26,303 nt of DNA, taken from Limnoglobus sp043757025. Its GTDB lineage: Bacteria; Planctomycetota; Planctomycetia; Gemmatales; Gemmataceae. The notes under the pieces were generated by a model. The model made no database searches. It had not been told where the DNA came from and saw only the letters and a list, made by a program, of their open reading frames with translations. Where the stretch lies: the NCBI GenBank assembly GCA_043757025.1, contig JAYVQG010000193.1:1-26303 (forward strand). Direction: 5' to 3'. Below are positions 22,101 through 26,303 of the stretch, in pieces (positions within the stretch are counted from its first letter, which is position 1; every line of letters starts with the position of its first letter). The position numbers and the translations under genes are program-made.

Positions 22101-23740
22101 CGACCGAATACCCGACGGAAAACGCGGGCCGTGAAATCGCGGGCCGCTGGTTTATTGTTCGTGTCGCCGACGCAATAACCTCGTACGATTCGCATCGCAT
22201 CGGTCTTCGATACCTGCGGGCGAATCGCGACGATAATCGTTGCCAGGTCGTTCGAACAACGCGACAAGTCGCACTTTCGGATACGCCGTACACCCGCAAT
22301 TGGATCGACGACTAAGCGCCGTTCGCGGCCCGTTTGAACCACTTTGAACGCCGAGGGCGAGCCACCGACTTCGCAATTCGCTTCGTGAATCGTGCGAATG
22401 AGTGCCCCCAGTTGGAACGCGATCCGTCGCCGTTCGTGGTCGGTCGTTTGGTAACGATTCAACCATTCGCCGAGCGTTTGTGCCGTATCGGGGAGATCAT
22501 AAACCAAAAACGACTCCGAACGCAATGCCGATGGCGTTCGTTGTCCAAACGCAAGCAGCGACGGAACTTCGACGCCCAATCGTTCGAGGTAAAACAACAT
22601 TCGCGCCCACTTCGCCGCCGGGGAACGCCAACTTCGCCCGCGAATTTTCGCCGCGATTCGTGCGAGCGGGTTCGTGCTCCGAAATCGCACGAGTGTACAC
22701 GAACGACTATCGGGCAAGCGAATTCCGATCGGCTGGCCATCGTGTACCGCTTCGCGGAGCATCGGGTAGAACGGGCCACACACCGCAGGAGTCGGCCAGA
22801 TCGCGGCGACTTCGGGCACCGCACAGACTTCCTCGCCGGCCAGCCAAACCAGCTTTTGTTCGCGACCCGTGCGGCGCGGCTGGCGTTGATCGATCACCGA
22901 CGGGCGATGTTGCATCGCCCGTACTTCCGCAAGAATTGTTTTCGCGTAAATCGAAAATCGCACCGGCTGCGTGGCTTCGATCGCGCGAAGATACGAATGC
23001 AAGAATCGCAAGCGGTCGCGCGGCGAAGCGAGTGTATCCGCGAGGGTTGCGGACAACAACGCGAGCGATTTGAGGCGGTCGTACGGTTCGATTTTTGCAC
23101 GCGGAATCGCCGACGGCCAATCGATGATCGTCGGCGCGAATGTGCCTTTGCGGACGAACGCATGTTTCGCCGAGAGGTCCGGCGTGGCGAACCCAGCCTC
23201 GTGAATTTCTGCGATGGCACGACCGAGACGCATCGCGATTTGTCGGCGATCCGCACTCTGTAAATCGTCGTCGGCAAGCATGTCGCGCAACTCGATCGAA
23301 CCCGCGAGTTCGTCGACGAGTACGAACGAACGCCCCCGTGTATCGGCACCGTATGCGATCCATTGCGGCGCGGCTAAACCGCGTTTCTCCAGCGTTTCGA
23401 GCGTTTTCCCTTCGCGCTCGGAACGCGACACCCAGCCGAAACCGGCACGTGCGTTCTTCCACCGGATGCGGATACCCGTGTGGTGTTCGCGCTTCAAGTA
23501 GACCGTTCGCGAACCCGTCCCGGAGCGGATCGACACGCGCACGACATGGCGATCCGGATGGCCGGAAACGATCTCGCCTGGCAAGTCGAGAATCGCGATC
23601 GGCGTCGAGAATCCGCAACGCGATAACCAGCCACGGTAGCGCGGGTGAACGACGAGGAACCCGCCCGTTTGCGGCTCGCTGTGGTCGACGATGATCGGCT
23701 CGGACAGGATCGCCAGTGGCGGCATCAAGTTAGCTAGCAT
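22097..23740 (-). CDS. tandem LPS-kinase-like protein: kinase domain plus pseudokinase domain
   Basis: The 547 residues contain two kinase-like domains related to WaaP/Kdo kinases. Domain 1 (about 40-275) has TVYLKRE with K83, a LVDELAGSIEL hinge, AEIHEAGFATPDLSAKHAFV with D188 and TIIDWPSA with D207, so a working site is possible although the HRD His is replaced. Domain 2 (about 290-540) shows the same layout (FLVYDLPDTAQTLGEWL hinge, ALIRTIHEANCEVGGSPSAF, RLVVDPIAGVRR), but the ATP Lys and the catalytic-loop Asp are missing, which marks a pseudokinase. It probably partners or regulates the adjacent WaaP-like enzyme. The start ATG 23738-23740 has AGGAG (23748-23752) at 7-nt spacing and overlaps the waaF end by 11 nt. 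Confidence 0.75.
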   Translation of the reverse strand: MLANLMPPLAILSEPIIVDHSEPQTGGFLVVHPRYRGWLSRCGFSTPIAILDLPGEIVSGHPDRHVVRVSIRSGTGSRTVYLKREHHTGIRIRWKNARAGFGWVSRSEREGKTLETLEKRGLAAPQWIAYGADTRGRSFVLVDELAGSIELRDMLADDDLQSADRRQIAMRLGRAIAEIHEAGFATPDLSAKHAFVRKGTFAPTIIDWPSAIPRAKIEPYDRLKSLALLSATLADTLASPRDRLRFLHSYLRAIEATQPVRFSIYAKTILAEVRAMQHRPSVIDQRQPRRTGREQKLVWLAGEEVCAVPEVAAIWPTPAVCGPFYPMLREAVHDGQPIGIRLPDSRSCTLVRFRSTNPLARIAAKIRGRSWRSPAAKWARMLFYLERLGVEVPSLLAFGQRTPSALRSESFLVYDLPDTAQTLGEWLNRYQTTDHERRRIAFQLGALIRTIHEANCEVGGSPSAFKVVQTGRERRLVVDPIAGVRRIRKCDLSRCSNDLATIIVAIRPQVSKTDAMRIVRGYCVGDTNNKPAARDFTARVFRRVFGR

Positions 23741-24800
23741 GGCGAAGCTCCTGGGTGTTCGGTGTGTGGCGTGCGAGGAGAGTCTGCGCCGTACGCAGAA
23801 CCTTTTCCTGCGAAAGTTCGGTCATGCAGCGGTGGTGCCCGAGCGGACAGACGCGCTGTTGGCACGGCCCGCACGGCACCGTTTCTTGAAGGTGAACGGC
23901 CTTCGCGTAGTACGTTTCGGTCCATCCAATATGCGTCGGGCCGAACAACGTCACGACCGGCACGCCGAACGCGGCGGCGAAGTGACGCGGCCCGCTATCG
24001 GTCGCAATTAGCAATCGCAGCCGTCGAACGATCGCTTTCGTCAAGCCGATTGACAGTGCGGTGTCACTCATCGACACGACATTCGGCAACCCCGCTAACG
24101 CGGCAATCGTGCGGGCTTCTTCACGTTCGCTCGGCCCGCATAGCACGACGACGCCACGCGAACGATTCGATGCGAAATCGCGTGCCACTTTCGCGAACGA
24201 CTCCGTCGGCCAATGTTTCGATGCACCGAACGCGCCACCCGGATTCAGGCCGATGATCTCGTCGAATTGCAACAGGCCCGATTCGTGCAGGAACGCTTCC
24301 GCCCGTCGTTCGTCTTCGGGTGTCGTGAATAACTCGAGGTTGTGGCCGGGCGGATTCGTCCCTAGCGTCTCGACGAGGCGGTTGTAATCGTCGACGATCG
24401 GCATCGGTTTCGGCCGGCCATCGGGGTTCCGCTTTGCGTACAATCGATCCGTCAAAAGCATGTCGCGACCGTATCGTGCAAAGCCAACGATGCGGGTGCA
24501 ACCGGCAAGTTTCGCTGCCAATGCAGGGCGAAACGAGTTCGGAAACAGAATCGCGGCATCGGTCGCTTCGCGCCGCAATCGCGAGACGACCGACCAAAAT
24601 CGTGCAGCGTTCGGGCCGCGTTTGTCGAAGGGAATCACGTCGTCGAACCGCGGCGAACCACCGAGCGTATCGGCGACGTACGGCTTGCACACGGCGAGCA
24701 ACTTCGCGTTCGGGTAACGTGCACGAACGGCCCGTATGGCGGGCGTGGCCATCACCACGTCGCCGATCCAGTTCGGTAAAAATAGAGCAATCGTCCGCAT
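23730..24800 (-). CDS. waaF: glycosyltransferase family 9, ADP-heptose:LPS heptosyltransferase II-like
   Basis: Family 9 transferases add L-glycero-D-manno-heptose to the inner core on the cytoplasmic face. The N-terminus MRTIALFLPNWIGDVVMATPAIRA carries catalytic D14 of the IGD motif. LNPGGAFGASKHWP (K195) and LIATDSGPRHFAAAFGVPVVTLFGPTHIGWTETY (D268, H273) form the ADP-heptose site. The C-terminus CGPCQQRVCPLGHHRCMTELS is the Cys-rich tail typical of WaaF. Length 356 residues is standard. It starts 16 nt after lpxK and overlaps the kinase gene by 11 nt. The exact acceptor in this organism is inferred by family. Confidence 0.9.
   Translation of the reverse strand: MRTIALFLPNWIGDVVMATPAIRAVRARYPNAKLLAVCKPYVADTLGGSPRFDDVIPFDKRGPNAARFWSVVSRLRREATDAAILFPNSFRPALAAKLAGCTRIVGFARYGRDMLLTDRLYAKRNPDGRPKPMPIVDDYNRLVETLGTNPPGHNLELFTTPEDERRAEAFLHESGLLQFDEIIGLNPGGAFGASKHWPTESFAKVARDFASNRSRGVVVLCGPSEREEARTIAALAGLPNVVSMSDTALSIGLTKAIVRRLRLLIATDSGPRHFAAAFGVPVVTLFGPTHIGWTETYYAKAVHLQETVPCGPCQQRVCPLGHHRCMTELSQEKVLRTAQTLLARHTPNTQELRHAS
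23748..23752 (-). promoter_or_regulatory. ribosome binding site of the tandem kinase gene (AGGAG)
   Basis: AGGAG lies inside the waaF 3' end, 7 nt upstream of ATG 23738-23740. It selects that start over the ATG at 23723-23725 and gives the gene its own initiation signal within the operon. Confidence 0.65.
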
Positions 24801-24816
24801 CCCTGCCTCGATTTTG

Positions 24817-25902
24817 CTATTCGCTCAACGTCGTCGGCGGTTCGGAAAGATCGCACGACTCCAGAACCGCTTGCAGCAATTCGTGCAACTCCTCCTCGCC
24901 TTCGACGATCCGAAACGCGATCTTCAACGCCCACAATGGCTTCCCGCCCAAGTCGGCGACGCGCAGTTTCACCCAGTCCTTTTGCGTCGTTACGATCTGC
25001 GTGCCGGCCGGTTGCACGTTCGTCCATTTTGCCAAATCTTCGACATCGCTGCGGGTGTACGCATGATGATCCGGGAAAGTCCGAAACGCACTCGGCGTCG
25101 TGCCGAGTCGTTCGAGCGTACGCCGAAAACTATCGGGGTTACCGATGCCGCAAAACGCCGCCACGGACTTACCGCGAAGCTCTTCTAACGGCATTGTTGA
25201 ATCGACGCCGACCAATTCGGTCGGGGCATGTTCCGCGAGTGCGATCGATTTGCCCGGAAATCGTTCGCTCAACCATACTCGCTGTTCGCGTGCGGCTACG
25301 ACACCGGCCACGTCGCATCGTGTGATGACGATTGCAGAGGCGCGACGCAGTTGGTGGATCGGTTCGCGGAGGGTGCCGCGCGGGAACATTCGCAGTGTCG
25401 GCAACGGGCAGGTCGCGTCGATCAGCACGATGTTGCATTGGCGGTGCAACCGGCGGTGCTGGAAACCATCGTCGAGAACGAGCAACTCGGCTTCGAGTTC
25501 TTCGATCGCCGTCTTCCCGATCGCGATGCGATCGATGCCTTGCAAGTGCGGCACGTCGGGCAGGTTTTCTTCGAGAACCATCGCTTCGTCGTTCGGGCCA
25601 CTGTCGCTGCCATACCCGCGGCTGAGTATCGCGACCTGCTTGCCGTGGTCCGCACACCAGCGCGCAACGTACTCGACGCACGGCGTTTTCCCCGTCCCGC
25701 CGAGCGTGATGTTCCCGATACTAATCACCGGCACCGCGAGCTTATGCACATTGCGATGGCCGTTGTCGAACAGTCGGTTTCGGATGCCGACACCGATACG
25801 GTACGGCACACTCAGCACGCAAAGGCCGACGCGAGCGGCGTAGCCGACGACGCCATGCTCGCCGCGAATGATCGCAAGGTATCGCTCGGACCGGTTCGGC
25901 AC
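24817..25902 (-). CDS. lpxK: tetraacyldisaccharide 4'-kinase (lipid A 4'-kinase)
   Basis: LpxK phosphorylates the 4' position of the lipid A disaccharide at the inner membrane. The membrane-anchor helix (GVVGYAARVGLCVLSVPYRIGVG) is followed by Walker A GNITLGGTGKTP (about residues 63-74), VAILSRGYGSDSG, the DDGFQHRRL catalytic/Walker B segment (about 144-152), FPRGTLREPIHQLRRA and the late FPDHHAYTRSDV and TTQKDWVKL motifs. The start is not certain: GTG 25900-25902 (MPNRSERYLAII) gives 361 residues and lies downstream of the probable promoter, whereas ATG 25942-25944 would lie upstream of the predicted transcription start. It is the first gene of the six-gene envelope operon. Confidence 0.92.
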   Translation of the reverse strand: MPNRSERYLAIIRGEHGVVGYAARVGLCVLSVPYRIGVGIRNRLFDNGHRNVHKLAVPVISIGNITLGGTGKTPCVEYVARWCADHGKQVAILSRGYGSDSGPNDEAMVLEENLPDVPHLQGIDRIAIGKTAIEELEAELLVLDDGFQHRRLHRQCNIVLIDATCPLPTLRMFPRGTLREPIHQLRRASAIVITRCDVAGVVAAREQRVWLSERFPGKSIALAEHAPTELVGVDSTMPLEELRGKSVAAFCGIGNPDSFRRTLERLGTTPSAFRTFPDHHAYTRSDVEDLAKWTNVQPAGTQIVTTQKDWVKLRVADLGGKPLWALKIAFRIVEGEEELHELLQAVLESCDLSEPPTTLSE

Positions 25903-25934
25903 GTGGCAACTCGAGTGTTGTGGAATCCAGGCAC

Positions 25935-25964
25935 AGAGTACCATCGAAAAAATGAGTGTGTCAA
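25935..25964 (-). promoter_or_regulatory. sigma70-type promoter of the lpxK operon
   Basis: TTGACA (25964-25959), an 18-nt spacer, then TGG-TACTCT (-10 at 25940-25935). The predicted transcript starts near 25928 and gives a short leader to GTG 25902. The block CGTTGACACACTC-N13-TACTC matches the promoter at 9430-9459. Confidence 0.6.
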
Positions 25965-26039
25965 CGCGGAGTCGGAAAAGGTACCCGCGATAGGGTGCAG
26001 GTCGCGGTATGCAAGGAAGTGGGAGAGGTGTTACACAGT

Positions 26040-26303
26040 GGTCGGGATTTTCATTTTTGTCGTCGTGAGATGGCTGGAAAGTCTTGCCCTGAACCCCCAA
26101 GCTACCCATGCCCTTTGCAAAACCGTCGCCGGAAGAACTCGATCGGGTCGCCAACGAGGTTCTCGCCATCCTCCGCACGCAGGACGACCATCCGCTCGCG
26201 CGACCTCAGGCGATGACCTTCCAGCAAATCGAGCGGACGGCACACGCCGTGGCGATGGCGATTTCGGCCCGCCTCACCGCGGACGCCCTGGTGGCCCACG
26301 CCG
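26040..26303 (+). mobile_element. probable insertion sequence, left end and transposase 5' part (partial)
   Basis: A plus-strand gene starts in the last 200 bases, preceded by an unusual T-rich block (GGTCGGGATTTTCATTTTTG, 26040-26059) that could be an IS terminus. The element runs off the window, so the other end, the inverted repeat and any target duplication cannot be checked. ISKra4-like is my best guess; the family is not certain. Confidence 0.35.
26108..26303 (+). CDS. N-terminal part of a probable transposase (ISKra4-like), partial
   Basis: ATG 26108-26110 opens 65 codons to the window edge: MPFAKPSPEELDRVANEVLA, then a helical stretch (MTFQQIERTAHAVAMAISAR, LTADALVAHA). Helical N-termini of this kind, usually followed by a Cys-rich zinc-binding part, occur in ISKra4-type transposases abundant in planctomycetes. 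The diagnostic Cys and DDE residues lie beyond the window, so the call rests on style alone. Codon use fits a real gene (strong third-position G+C). It is divergent from lpxK, and the minus-strand extension of lpxK across it is not credible. Confidence 0.4.
   Translation, partial: MPFAKPSPEELDRVANEVLAILRTQDDHPLARPQAMTFQQIERTAHAVAMAISARLTADALVAHA

Noticed and set aside
25945..26178. N-terminal extension of LpxK into the right-edge insertion sequence
   Set aside because: Crosses a good promoter and the antisense of a transposase-like gene, with low-complexity translation.
1..26303. CRISPR array, tRNA or rRNA genes
   Set aside because: No regularly spaced 25-40 nt repeats, no cloverleaf with CCA-type ends and no rRNA-like conserved stretches were found by eye.

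Overview
The window looks like chromosomal DNA from a planctomycete, probably of the Gemmataceae type. This is inferred from gene content and style: moderately high G+C, a giant secreted macroglobulin-like protein, PlsY fused to a second membrane domain, Gram-negative lipid A/core sugar genes in one operon, few strong Shine-Dalgarno sites, RHS debris and a transposase-like fragment. No rRNA, tRNA or CRISPR array was seen.

Layout. (1) 1-1204, minus: selD (selenide, water dikinase). A plain ORF scan breaks it at an in-frame TGA (1101-1103). That TGA sits exactly where the catalytic Cys/Sec of SelD belongs, and the reading frame, an AGGAG-led GTG start and a SECIS-like fold support a 351-residue selenoprotein. 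(2) 1205-5025: an accessory island. It holds a non-coding stretch with short tandem repeats and inverted repeats, a 5'-truncated RHS tip carrying an AHH-type nuclease toxin, an ankyrin-repeat gene 2 nt downstream (probable immunity), and then a second RHS core fragment lacking its end. Two collinear 370-bp copies of RHS core lie exactly 2751 bp apart, so the locus reads like a circularly permuted or tandemly duplicated toxin-immunity cassette. (3) 5026-9395: a long U32-family Fe-S protein on the minus strand, then S1/P1-type nuclease and surE on the plus strand. (4) 9495-15839: one 2114-residue secreted protein of alpha-2-macroglobulin-like character. (5) 15847-17619, minus: rnc (RNase III) followed by a secreted NHL beta-propeller. 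(6) 17756-18775, plus: agmatine deiminase. (7) 18747-25902, minus: a tight six-gene envelope operon in the order lpxK, waaF-like, tandem kinase/pseudokinase, WaaP-like kinase, GT4 glycosyltransferase, plsY-DUF4149 fusion. (8) 26108 to the right edge: the 5' end of a probable IS transposase.

How the genes fit together. The operon joins lipid A 4'-phosphorylation (LpxK), core heptose/hexose addition (WaaF-like, GT4), core phosphorylation (WaaP-like plus the kinase/pseudokinase) and phospholipid acyl transfer (PlsY), so it builds the outer membrane. Its probable promoter shares an unusual 13-nt -35 block, with the same 13-nt spacing to a TACTC -10 block, with the promoter of the giant gene. These two envelope-related units may therefore be co-regulated. 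The SelD finding implies that the organism decodes UGA as selenocysteine, although the rest of that machinery lies outside the window.
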